This document shows, piece after piece, positions 1 through 7,392 of a DNA stretch of 22,414 nucleotides. The stretch's first letter is position 1. Each line of letters begins with the position of its first letter. A program made the translations under genes and the position numbers. The notes under the pieces are model-generated. The model searched no databases and was not told where the DNA came from. It was given only the letters and a program-made list of their open reading frames with translations. This stretch comes from JBMYZL01 sp965661765 (lineage in GTDB: Bacteria > Bacteroidota > Bacteroidia > Flavobacteriales_D > Sanyastnellaceae), in assembly GCA_965661765.1 (NCBI GenBank), contig CBFIFE010000046.1, positions 1 through 22,414 on the forward strand. Direction: 5' to 3'.

Positions 1-117
1 CTCCCTGGTCTCCCTGGTCTCCCTGGTCCCCCTGGTCTCCCTGGTCTCCCTGGTCCCCCTGGTCTCCCTGGTCTCCCTGGTCCCCCTGGTCTCCCTGGTC
101 TCCCTGGTCCCCCTGGT
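1..117. repeat. 9-bp tandem array abutting the ftsZ stop codon
   Basis: Thirteen uninterrupted 9-bp units fill this stretch and the array runs off the left edge of the window. Two unit types, CTCCCTGGT and CCCCCTGGT, alternate in a strict 27-bp higher-order pattern (two of the first, one of the second). The last base of unit 13 is also a base of the ftsZ stop codon (TCA on the plus strand, 117-119), so the array begins exactly where ftsZ ends. On the plus strand it would read as Leu-Pro-Gly and Pro-Pro-Gly, but the related array at 7321-7392 contains stop codons in the corresponding frame. I therefore treat it as non-coding repeat DNA. The near-perfect unit identity suggests recent expansion. 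Confidence 0.95.
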
Positions 118-1934
118 CAATCGACGTTGTCGTGAAGGAACGGATTGTCTGTCCGGATTTCTACGCGCTTCGCACCATCTTCATCGACCTCTTCCTGGAA
201 GCTGATGCGGCTGGCATTTGATTCTGATGCTTGGGGCACATCATCGAGCTGCACATTGCGGCGTTTGTAGGCCGGCGTGTTTTCCAAGTCCGCGATTTCG
301 CCAGGCTTTTTGATGCGCTGTGTAAAATTCTTGATGCGGAACAAACGCTCCGCGCGGTTGGGCACGATTTCATCAGCGGTGGGCGCAGGCACAGCCTCTG
401 GCTTCTGATGGGCGGCAGCAGGGGCTGGGCGTTCCTGTGATGGGGTGTCGGAACTGTCGGCGGGTCGGACGATGAATTTGGGCTTGTCCAAATCCGGCAT
501 CGCCTCCCCTTCGAGGCTGAAACGGTTGACCTGCTCCTCATTGGATGCGTCGCTCTGTGCTTTTGTTGAGGTCTGGTCCTCAGCGCGTGCACGCTCATTT
601 TCTGCTGATCCCGTTTCCGATGCGTCTTGTTCTGGTGTGTGGGCCTGTTTGATAGTGAAATTCAACGAGCCAGTCACTGGGATGTCTTCGACAGGCGTCG
701 TCGGCACGATGGGTTTGGGATCCACTGGCGCGGCGACAGGCGCATTCAACGGCGTGGTGGTGTCACGAGGCAATGTGGCGTTCCACTTCATGGAAGTGGT
801 TTGGACGGGCATGGCGTTCTGACCAAATCCGTTCCCCAACCCGTTCCCCTTTTCCAGCCCTGGGTTTGCTGGTGCTGGTGCTGGCGTATGCGTTGCGGGT
901 GGCGTGTCCTCCGTGGCGCCTTTGACCAACCATTGGACTTGGGGCTGGGCTGGTTCGTCATGGGCGTTTTGGGCTTCGAAACCCGTGGCGATCACCGTCA
1001 CGCAGAGGTCGTCTTTGAGGGAATCGTCCATGGCATAGCCCCAAATCACATCGGCCTCCTGTCCGGCGGCGTCTTGAATGAAATCGGTGATTTCGGTGAT
1101 TTCGTCCATCAAAATTTCCTCCGAACCGAAGGTGATGTTCAACAGGACGAAATTGGCACCTGTGATGTCCTTGTCATTGAGCAATGGCGATTCCAGCGCT
1201 TCGTTGACGGCCTTGAATGCGCGCCCATCCCCTGAGGCCTTTCCAGAACCCATAATGGCCCGTCCGCTGTTCTTCATCACCGTGTTGACGTCGTTCATGT
1301 CGACGTTGATTTCCCCCGTCAAGGTGATGACCTCTGCGATGCCTTTGGCGGCGGTGCAGAGCACTTCGTCGGCGTTGGCAAAAGCCTTCCGAATCGTCAG
1401 GTCGCTGTACAGCTCGCGCAGCTTGTCGTTGCGAATGATCAGCAAGGTGTCGACGGCCTCGCGCATCGCCTCCAAACCCTCTTCGGCCTGTTGTTGCCGG
1501 CGCCGACCTTCGAAGGCGAAGGGCACGGTGACGATGCCCACGGTCAGGATGTCGCGTTCCTTGGCTGCCTTTGCGATCACAGGCGCTGCGCCAGTCCCTG
1601 TACCGCCACCCATTCCGGCGGTGATGAAGACCATTTTTGTTTGTTCGCCCAGCAGTTCCACAACGTCATCGAGCGATTCAATGGCGGCGTTGCGTCCCAC
1701 CTCCGGCCGGGAACCGGCCCCTTGACCGCTGGTCAACGACGCGCCCAGTTGAATCTTGCTCGGCACCGGGGAGGCCTCGAGCGCCTGAGAATCGGTGTTG
1801 CAAACGATGAAGTCGACGCCCGCGATGCCGCGGTTGAACATCGTGTTGACAGCATTCGAACCCCCGCCACCGACGCCGATGACTTTGATGGGGCTTTGTT
1901 GAGAATCAAGGTGTTGAGGAGTCGTGTCAAACAT
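117..1934 (-). CDS. ftsZ: Cell division protein FtsZ
   Basis: Tubulin-like GTPase that polymerises into the cytokinetic Z ring at mid-cell. The GTPase domain covers about residues 1-322. It has the glycine-rich GVGGGGSN motif at 20-27, the tubulin signature GGGTGTGAAP at 109-118 and the T7 catalytic loop N210-x-D212-x-x-D215. A long Pro/Thr/Ala-rich linker runs from about 323 to 548. It is followed by a second conserved block (PAYKRRNVQL, about 554-563) and the C-terminal peptide NPFLHDNVD, which is the Bacteroidota version of the tail that binds FtsA. At 605 residues it is well above the roughly 380 of E. coli because of the linker. It is the last gene of the cluster, separated from ftsA by 130 bp, so it may have its own promoter. 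No Shine-Dalgarno sequence precedes the ATG. The family call is certain. Confidence 0.99.
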   Translation of the reverse strand: MFDTTPQHLDSQQSPIKVIGVGGGGSNAVNTMFNRGIAGVDFIVCNTDSQALEASPVPSKIQLGASLTSGQGAGSRPEVGRNAAIESLDDVVELLGEQTKMVFITAGMGGGTGTGAAPVIAKAAKERDILTVGIVTVPFAFEGRRRQQQAEEGLEAMREAVDTLLIIRNDKLRELYSDLTIRKAFANADEVLCTAAKGIAEVITLTGEINVDMNDVNTVMKNSGRAIMGSGKASGDGRAFKAVNEALESPLLNDKDITGANFVLLNITFGSEEILMDEITEITDFIQDAAGQEADVIWGYAMDDSLKDDLCVTVIATGFEAQNAHDEPAQPQVQWLVKGATEDTPPATHTPAPAPANPGLEKGNGLGNGFGQNAMPVQTTSMKWNATLPRDTTTPLNAPVAAPVDPKPIVPTTPVEDIPVTGSLNFTIKQAHTPEQDASETGSAENERARAEDQTSTKAQSDASNEEQVNRFSLEGEAMPDLDKPKFIVRPADSSDTPSQERPAPAAAHQKPEAVPAPTADEIVPNRAERLFRIKNFTQRIKKPGEIADLENTPAYKRRNVQLDDVPQASESNASRISFQEEVDEDGAKRVEIRTDNPFLHDNVD

Positions 1935-2064
1935 GGCGATGGAGGGGAAAAGGAGGGTGCAAATTCGGTTGATTCAGGGGCTTGCGCAAGGAAGAAAGAT
2001 TCACAATCGGCAGACCAAATGTGGAAAACCCACACGGCGCGCTTCCTGCCTCGCAAAGGTCTTG
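1935..2064. other. ftsA-ftsZ intergenic region, possible ftsZ promoter
   Basis: This 130-bp non-coding gap is one of only two loose junctions in an otherwise overlapping cluster. It contains a perfect 10-bp palindrome CTTGCGCAAG (1981-1990) and a small inverted repeat TGTGG-5 nt-CCACA (2020-2034). No clear Bacteroidota promoter (TTG plus TAnnTTTG) could be recognised. An internal promoter adding extra ftsZ transcription is plausible from its position, but this is inference only. Confidence 0.4.
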
Positions 2065-3390
2065 TCAGTCGACGTCATCGTGGGTGAAGAAAGACATGAT
2101 GGAGTTGAACACGTTCTGGGTGTAGTTCGTCTTGACGTCGTTTTCATCGATCTCCGGCGTCGCCTCGCGTTCGTCCTCTTGTTTGAGCAGGTGGGGGCTC
2201 TTGGGGCTCATGCGGTCATACCCCTTGATGACGAGGCCCACGCCGGTGGAGAAGCTCGGCGAGACCATTTCGTCAGCCGGTGCATCGGCGAGGTACTCGT
2301 TGGGGTAGCCCACACGGCACTCTAGCGCTGTGATGTATTGGAACAGCTGCGTGATGTGGTTGAGTTGTGCGCCGCCGCCGGTGATGACGACGCCGCCGAT
2401 GAGCTGATCGGCGAACCCGGAGGATTGAATTTCATACTGGACGTGCTCGATGATTTCGCTGATCCGGGCCTCGATGATGCCAGCGAGGTTGCGAAGGCTG
2501 ATTTCCTTCGGCTCGCGGCCGGAGAGGCCGGGGATGCAAACGATGTCGTTTTCCCGCATTTCCATGGCGATCGCGGAGCCAAACCGCTTTTTGAGCTGTT
2601 CGGCTTGCTTCTTCATGATTTGGCACCCCTTCCGAATGTCCTCCGTGATCACATTGCCACCGAAGGGAATCACAGCCGTATGCCGGATGATGCCATCCTG
2701 GAAAATCGCGATGTCTGTCGTTCCACCCCCGATGTCCACCAACGCCACGCCTGCCTCGAGCTCCTCTTCGCTCAAGACGGATGCTGAGGAGGCCAGCGGC
2801 TCAAGAATGAGCTGATCGATTTGCAGTTGCGCGCGCTGGATGCAGCGCAAAATGTTGCGGATGGCGGCGACTTGGCCGGTGATGACGTGGCAGTTGGCCT
2901 CGAGGCGCACCCCGCTCATGCCCACGGGCTCCTTGATGCCTTGCTCCTTGTCAACAGTGAATTCTTGAGGAATGATGTGAAGGATTTCCTCGCCGGGTTG
3001 CATCACCAGGCGACGCATGTCTTCGATGATGGTTTGGATGTCCTCGTTGCTGATTTCCGTTTCCAGGTCATCGCGGGTGATGCCGCCACGCTGCTGCAAA
3101 CTCTCGATGTGCTGGCCGGCAATGCCCACGTTGACAACCTCAATGTTGTAGCCCGACATGCGCTCGGCCTCCTCTACCGCTTTGCGGATGGATTGGACCG
3201 TTTTGTCGATGTTGGCGACGACGCCCCGGTGCACACCCTCGGAAGTGCTGCTGCCATAGCCGAGGACTTCAATTTTTCCGTGTGCGTTCTGCCGCCCGAC
3301 GAAACAGGCAATTTTCGTGGTGCCGATGTCCAGTCCGACGACGGTTTCTGAATCGTGTGCTTCCGAATGGTTGGAGTAGTCGTTCATCAT
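2065..3390 (-). CDS. ftsA: Cell division protein FtsA
   Basis: Actin-like ATPase that tethers FtsZ filaments to the inner face of the cytoplasmic membrane. The phosphate-1 loop GLDIGTTK lies at about residues 19-26, the phosphate-2 loop DIGGGTTD at 219-226, and an adenosine-type motif VVITGGGA near 335. At 441 residues its length is normal. The C-terminal segment (NVFNSIMSFF) could form the membrane-targeting amphipathic helix, but it is followed by HDDVD, an ending very like that of FtsZ (HDNVD). The start overlaps the ftsQ stop by one base (TGATG), which implies translational coupling. A second in-frame ATG directly follows the first, so the start could be one codon later. Confidence 0.98.
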   Translation of the reverse strand: MMNDYSNHSEAHDSETVVGLDIGTTKIACFVGRQNAHGKIEVLGYGSSTSEGVHRGVVANIDKTVQSIRKAVEEAERMSGYNIEVVNVGIAGQHIESLQQRGGITRDDLETEISNEDIQTIIEDMRRLVMQPGEEILHIIPQEFTVDKEQGIKEPVGMSGVRLEANCHVITGQVAAIRNILRCIQRAQLQIDQLILEPLASSASVLSEEELEAGVALVDIGGGTTDIAIFQDGIIRHTAVIPFGGNVITEDIRKGCQIMKKQAEQLKKRFGSAIAMEMRENDIVCIPGLSGREPKEISLRNLAGIIEARISEIIEHVQYEIQSSGFADQLIGGVVITGGGAQLNHITQLFQYITALECRVGYPNEYLADAPADEMVSPSFSTGVGLVIKGYDRMSPKSPHLLKQEDEREATPEIDENDVKTNYTQNVFNSIMSFFTHDDVD

Positions 3391-4139
3391 CAGTAGCGTG
3401 TGGCGACGACCTGACCCGCGTAGTCAAGCCGCACTTGTTTGAATTCGTTGAGGTTGCCGCGGGCGATCTGCTCGCGGTAGAAGATGCTGAGTTTGCCCCA
3501 TTTCAAGGCCAAATCCGAGGCTTCGCCCACCACCACCCTCGCCATGCCGATGCGCGGGACGATGGTGAGTTCTCGGGACTTGGGGGCCACGATGATTTGG
3601 TCGGTGAACGCGGCCATGTTCGGGTCTCGTCGGCACGCCCGCACCCACGTCAACCCGCTCGCCACCCCGGCGGAATCTGCCGCGTGGATCACGGGCACCC
3701 GGGCGGTGAACTGGCGGCTCAAGGGCATGGTCAGCCCTTGTTCGTCCAAGTAAACATCTGGCCGTTCTGCGTCTCGGTGCCACCGGGCGATGGGCCGGCG
3801 CTGTGCCACTTTCACGTGGAGCTGACGATCCAGCCCCGGGTAGACTTCGATGTCGGCCACTGCGGGCAGGGCGGCCACGGCGGTTTGGACTGCGGCCAAA
3901 TCCACATCCGCCACAAACGACCCGCGAATCGAATCCACCCGCTCCACGGCATTCCGCACATCGGCGGCGTCCACAAAAAACACCCCATCGATGCGCTCCA
4001 CCTCCACCTCCAGTCCTTCGTACCGCGCCTCGGCCTCCTCGCCTGCGGTGAAGCCCACGAGCAATCCCGCGGCAGCCAGCAGGACCATCGTCCCGAGCAG
4101 CGGCAAAATCCAGCGCATCGTGTTGTTCAAAGCAGACAT
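3390..4139 (-). CDS. ftsQ: Cell division protein FtsQ/DivIB
   Basis: Bitopic inner-membrane protein that scaffolds the divisome through its periplasmic part. A short cytoplasmic N-terminus leads to one membrane segment (about residues 9-31). A POTRA-like beta/alpha region follows (about 42-115, GVFFVDAADVRNAV to VKVAQRRPIARW), then the FtsQ beta domain. The VYLDEQGLTMPLS stretch is typical of Bacteroidota FtsQ. At 249 residues it is full length. It begins 3 bp after the murC stop and its own stop overlaps the ftsA start by one base. The call rests on both sequence pattern and position between murC and ftsA, because the family is weakly conserved. Confidence 0.93.
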   Translation of the reverse strand: MSALNNTMRWILPLLGTMVLLAAAGLLVGFTAGEEAEARYEGLEVEVERIDGVFFVDAADVRNAVERVDSIRGSFVADVDLAAVQTAVAALPAVADIEVYPGLDRQLHVKVAQRRPIARWHRDAERPDVYLDEQGLTMPLSRQFTARVPVIHAADSAGVASGLTWVRACRRDPNMAAFTDQIIVAPKSRELTIVPRIGMARVVVGEASDLALKWGKLSIFYREQIARGNLNEFKQVRLDYAGQVVATRY

Positions 4140-4142
4140 GCG

Positions 4143-5514
4143 TTACAGATTGGTCATCAGTTGTTTCAGCGGCTCAACCAGCCGGTCAATGTCGCCCGCA
4201 CCGAGCGTCATCAGCACTTCCGGAGGCCGGTCTTCCAAGCAACGAAAGATCTCTTCTGGATGGATCAGATGCTTGGCCTGAAGCGAAATCTTTTCAAAAA
4301 GCCATTGTGAATGGATGCCTTCAATGGGCTCCTCGCGCGCGGGGTAGATGGGCAGCAGGTAGAGCTCATCTGCCAAGGCCAAATCCCGCCCGAACCCTGC
4401 CCCCTGATCCCGCGTTCTGGTGTACAAGTGCGGTTGAAAAATCACCGTCACGCGCTTCCCCGGGTGGTGCAGGCGCGCCGCTTCGATGGCCGCCCGAACC
4501 TCGGTCGGGTGGTGGGCGTAGTCGTCGATGTACACCCGGTCTGCCCGTCTCACCACATGATTGAATCGCCGCCGAATCCCTTCAAAATCGCCCAGTCCCC
4601 GCCGCACCGTTGCATCGCTCGCACCCGCCCACGAGGCCAGAACGGCCGCCGCGAGCCCGTTTGCACAATTGTGCCACCCGGCCATCGACAGCCGCACGGC
4701 CGGCATCCACATTTCACCGGCACGCCAAAAGTCCGCCACCAAAAACCCCTCCGCATCCACGTGTGCATCCACCGCTGCGAAATCCCATTTGGCCGCGGCC
4801 TCTATCGTTCCCCCGCGGCGGACCACCCCGTACGTTTTTCCTGCACGGACAACGCCTGCCGCTTCCGCCGCCACGAGCACCTCGCCTTCGACCAGCGCCG
4901 CGAATTCCCGAAACGCCCCTTCCAAGGCTTCCCCATCCCCGTAGATGTCGAGGTGGTCGGCTTCGCAGCCCGTGATGACGGCATGATGTGGCCGCAACTG
5001 GAGGAAGCTCCGGTCGTATTCGTCCGCCTCCACCACCGTCCACGGCGCATTTTCCCGCATCACCAGGTTGCTTCCCGAGGCCAAATCAATGCCCCCCAAA
5101 AACGCGTTGCATCCCGCCGGCGTCCCGCGCAAAATGTGGGCGAGCCATGTGGAAGTGGTCGTTTTGCCGTGCGTGCCAGCGACGGCGAGGGTGGGGTGCT
5201 CGGCGGTGATTTGGCCCAAAAGTGCGGCCCGCTTCATCACCCGGTATCCTTCTGCCTGAAAATGAATCAGCTGCGGGTGGTCTGCCGGCACAGCTGGCGT
5301 CCACACCACGCACACCTCTGCCCGCGGGATTTGCCGCAACAGGCCCGGCAACTCTTGCACCGCGTCCAGGTTGCTCACCGGAATCCCCTCATCTTCCAGC
5401 GCGGCCGTCAGGGGGGAAGCGGTCTTGTCATACCCACAGACGATGATGCCTTGGGCTTGCAGGAATCTCGCCAGTGCGCTCATGCCGATGCCACCGATGC
5501 CCAAGAAATAGGCC
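4143..5514 (-). CDS. murC: UDP-N-acetylmuramate--L-alanine ligase MurC (start lost in assembly gap)
   Basis: Cytoplasmic ATP-dependent ligase that adds L-alanine to UDP-MurNAc, the first amino-acid step of the peptide stem. The visible 457 residues begin at AYFLGIGGIGMSALARFL, which is the Rossmann-type N-terminal motif. The ATP loop GTHGKTTT follows near visible residue 113, then the central-domain motifs EADEYDRSFL and DHLDIYG, and a C-terminal domain with DDYAHHPTEV. Family members have about 455-470 residues, so only around ten N-terminal residues lie in the N run. An apparent single frame joining it to murG exists only because the 99-base filler is a multiple of three. The stop is 3 bp before ftsQ. 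Confidence 0.97.
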
Positions 5515-5613
5515 NNNNNNNNNNNNNNNNNNNNNNNNNNNNNNNNNNNNNNNNNNNNNNNNNNNNNNNNNNNNNNNNNNNNNNNNNNNNNNNNNNNNNN
5601 NNNNNNNNNNNNN
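5515..5613. other. Assembly gap (99 N) inside murG-murC
   Basis: A run of 99 undetermined bases lies between the first third of murG and the first motif of murC. MurG proteins usually have about 355-370 residues, but only 113 are present before the gap. The missing sequence is therefore probably around 750-800 bp and the N run is a nominal placeholder, not a measured length. Confidence 0.97.
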
Positions 5614-5954
5614 CGGTAAAGCAACGGCCCGCTGGCAAATCCCCCCACCCCAATCACCACTTGCGGCCGGTGCCGCCGCAACAACCCACCCGCCCGAACC
5701 AAGCTCGAGAGGAGCTTCAGGGGAAACACCCAATTGCGGAGGCTTTTCAACGACCTGTCCACGCCACTGATCCACAACCCATCGATCGCGTAACCCGCCG
5801 CTGGCACTTTGTCCATCTCCATGCGGCCCTTTGCCCCCACAAACCGGACCTCGCAGGCCGGGTGGCGCCGCCGAATTTCGTCGGCAATGGCCAGGGCAGG
5901 GTGGATGTGCCCACCCGTCCCGCCTCCAGAAATCAAGACTCGTTCGAGCGCCAT
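5614..5954 (-). CDS. murG: MurG glycosyltransferase (N-terminal third only)
   Basis: Peripheral membrane enzyme that transfers GlcNAc from UDP-GlcNAc to lipid I, making lipid II. The first 113 residues are present. They include the glycine-rich loop SGGGTGGHIHPALAIA (about 9-24), the FVGAKGRMEMDKVP segment (about 38-51) and the second glycine motif VIGVGGFASGP (about 100-110), all diagnostic of MurG. The rest is lost in the assembly gap, so truncation here is an artefact and not evidence of a pseudogene. The ATG lies 22 bp upstream of the ftsW stop in another frame, so the two genes overlap. Confidence 0.96.
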
Positions 5955-7159
5955 TCTTGTGATACTTTTCGGTTCAACGCTTCACTGCTGGCCTGCCACG
6001 CCTCCGGCTCCGTCACCGATCGGCTCACCGCCAAAATCATCCCAATCGCCAAACAAGTGAACACCATCGAGGTGCCACCAAAACTCACCAATGGAAGCGG
6101 TTGGCCCGTGGTGGGGAACAGCCTCACCGCCACAGCCATGTTGATCATGGCCTGAAAGACCAGCATGAACCCCAGCCCCATCGCCAGCAAACTCCCGAAG
6201 TTCATCTCGCATTTCACTGCGGTTCGCGTCGTCCGGAACAGCAAAATCAGGTACAGCAACACCAGCCCCAACCCCCCGAGAATCGCGCCGTACTCCTCAA
6301 TGATGAAGGCGTAGATCATGTCGCTGTACGGGTGGGGCAAAAAGTTCCGCGAGGTCCCCGTCCCCGGTCCTGTGGGCAGCAAACCCCCGCGGGTGATGGC
6401 GACTTGGGCCAGCTCGATTTGGTATTCCAAACCACTTCCACCCTCCACCTCGCCAGCACTTTCCACGCCCACAAACCGCTCCATTCGGCCTGCCCACGTC
6501 CCAAACCGCGGCAGCAAATCCGGCGCCACCTTGCCGACCCCGAAAATCCCCAGCAACACCAGCGCAGCGTAACCCGCGATTCGCATCATGTGCCGCCAAG
6601 GGACACCTGCGATGAACATCATCCCCACGCACACCAGCCCGAGCAGCGCGGCCGTCGAGAAATTCGCCGGCAAAATCAGCCCGCAGATCACCCCGATGGG
6701 CAACAGCACCGGCAGCACCCCGCCGCGAAAATCGTCCAGTCGCTCCCGCCGCAGGGTCAATTCCCGGGCCACGTAGGTCACCAGCACCACCTTCGCAAAA
6801 TCCGACGTTTGCAATGTCAGTCCGATGAACGGAATGCGCAACCATCGCTTGGCATTGTTGATGTCAGCCCCGAACAGCAAGGTCAACACGAGGAGCACCG
6901 CCGCCACCCAAATCAGCACCTGCGCGGCGCGGGAGAAATACCGAAAGTTCACTCGGTGCACGGCCCACATCACGAACCAGCCGAGGGCGAGCATCACGGA
7001 CTGTTTGAACAGATACATCAGCGCCCCAGAATCGTGCTTGTAGGCGAGCGACGAAATGGCGCTGTACACCGCAAGCAGAGAGGTGATGCTGAGGAAAAAG
7101 GTGACCATCCAAATCACTTTGTCCCCTTTGAACAAATGGCCGAGTCGTTGAAAATCCAT
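5933..7159 (-). CDS. ftsW: SEDS-family peptidoglycan polymerase FtsW
   Basis: Multi-pass inner-membrane glycosyltransferase that polymerises lipid II together with the division PBP. With the start at 7159 it has 408 residues and about ten hydrophobic segments. Conserved features are GADINNAKRWLRIP, the FIIEEYGAILGG loop and LPLVSFGGTSM, all typical of SEDS proteins. I chose the ATG giving MDFQRLGHLF because the open frame further upstream, to an ATG at 7306, would add 49 residues translated from an 8-9-bp repeat array (a periodic Pro/Trp/Leu pattern) that has no counterpart in the family. The gene follows the 232-bp repeat-filled gap after murD and overlaps murG by 22 bp. Confidence 0.96.
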   Translation of the reverse strand: MDFQRLGHLFKGDKVIWMVTFFLSITSLLAVYSAISSLAYKHDSGALMYLFKQSVMLALGWFVMWAVHRVNFRYFSRAAQVLIWVAAVLLVLTLLFGADINNAKRWLRIPFIGLTLQTSDFAKVVLVTYVARELTLRRERLDDFRGGVLPVLLPIGVICGLILPANFSTAALLGLVCVGMMFIAGVPWRHMMRIAGYAALVLLGIFGVGKVAPDLLPRFGTWAGRMERFVGVESAGEVEGGSGLEYQIELAQVAITRGGLLPTGPGTGTSRNFLPHPYSDMIYAFIIEEYGAILGGLGLVLLYLILLFRTTRTAVKCEMNFGSLLAMGLGFMLVFQAMINMAVAVRLFPTTGQPLPLVSFGGTSMVFTCLAIGMILAVSRSVTEPEAWQASSEALNRKVSQEWRSNES

Positions 7160-7184
7160 GTGTGTTGTCGAGATGAGCGCGTTG

Positions 7185-7274
7185 AACGATGGAACCAAAT
7201 AACCAAGGAACCAAGGCAACCAAGGAACCAAGGAACTAGGGCAACGAAGGAACCAGGGCAACGAGGGACCGAAG
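7185..7274. repeat. Degenerate 8-9-bp array upstream of ftsW, inverted relative to the murD-side array
   Basis: About eleven imperfect units of the form AACCAAGG(C), with variants such as AACCAGGGC and AACGAGGG, lie 26-115 bp upstream of the chosen ftsW start. Read on the minus strand the unit is CCTTGGTT or GCCCTGGTT, the same core as the plus-strand units of the arrays at 1-117 and 7321-7392. The blocks at 7185-7274 and 7321-7392 are therefore inverted copies separated by 46 bp, and the murD-ftsW transcript could fold there into a long imperfect stem. Confidence 0.85.
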
Positions 7275-7320
7275 TCAATCAACAAAGTTTCATGGTGTCG
7301 CCACATCCGTCCGCCGCCAT

Positions 7321-7392
7321 CCCCCCTAGCCCCCCGAGTCCCCTGGTCACCCTAGTCCCCCTGGTCACCCTAGTCCCCCTGGTCCCCCTCGT
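7321..7392. repeat. 9-bp tandem array abutting the murD stop codon
   Basis: About eight units of roughly 9 bp. CCCCCTGGT and CACCCTAGT alternate in the best-preserved part (7348-7383), with more degenerate units toward 7321. The final unit, CCCCCTCGT, ends at 7392, which is also a base of the murD stop codon (TTA on the plus strand, 7392-7394). This is the same one-base overlap and phase as the array at the ftsZ stop. It belongs to the same repeat family but is more diverged. Confidence 0.9.

Noticed and set aside
1..135. Collagen-like (Gly-Leu-Pro / Gly-Pro-Pro) reading frame on the plus strand ending at 133-135.
   Set aside because: The related array at 7321-7392 contains in-frame TAG codons and lies between genes, so the codon pattern is a by-product of the 9-bp unit. 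The left part is outside the window, so a real gene cannot be fully excluded.
4143..5954. A 603-residue MurG-MurC fusion protein.
   Set aside because: It exists only because the N filler preserves the frame; most of MurG is missing and the two are separate enzymes with normal boundaries.
4311..6155. Very long plus-strand open frame opposite murC/murG (also 6101-7405 opposite ftsW and 12200-13864 opposite the PBP).
   Set aside because: GC-rich antisense frames are often open by chance. The translations are rich in Arg, His, Pro and Gln, show no domains, and lie opposite well-conserved genes.
7185..7392. CRISPR array.
   Set aside because: Units are 8-9 bp with no unique spacers and no cas genes are nearby.
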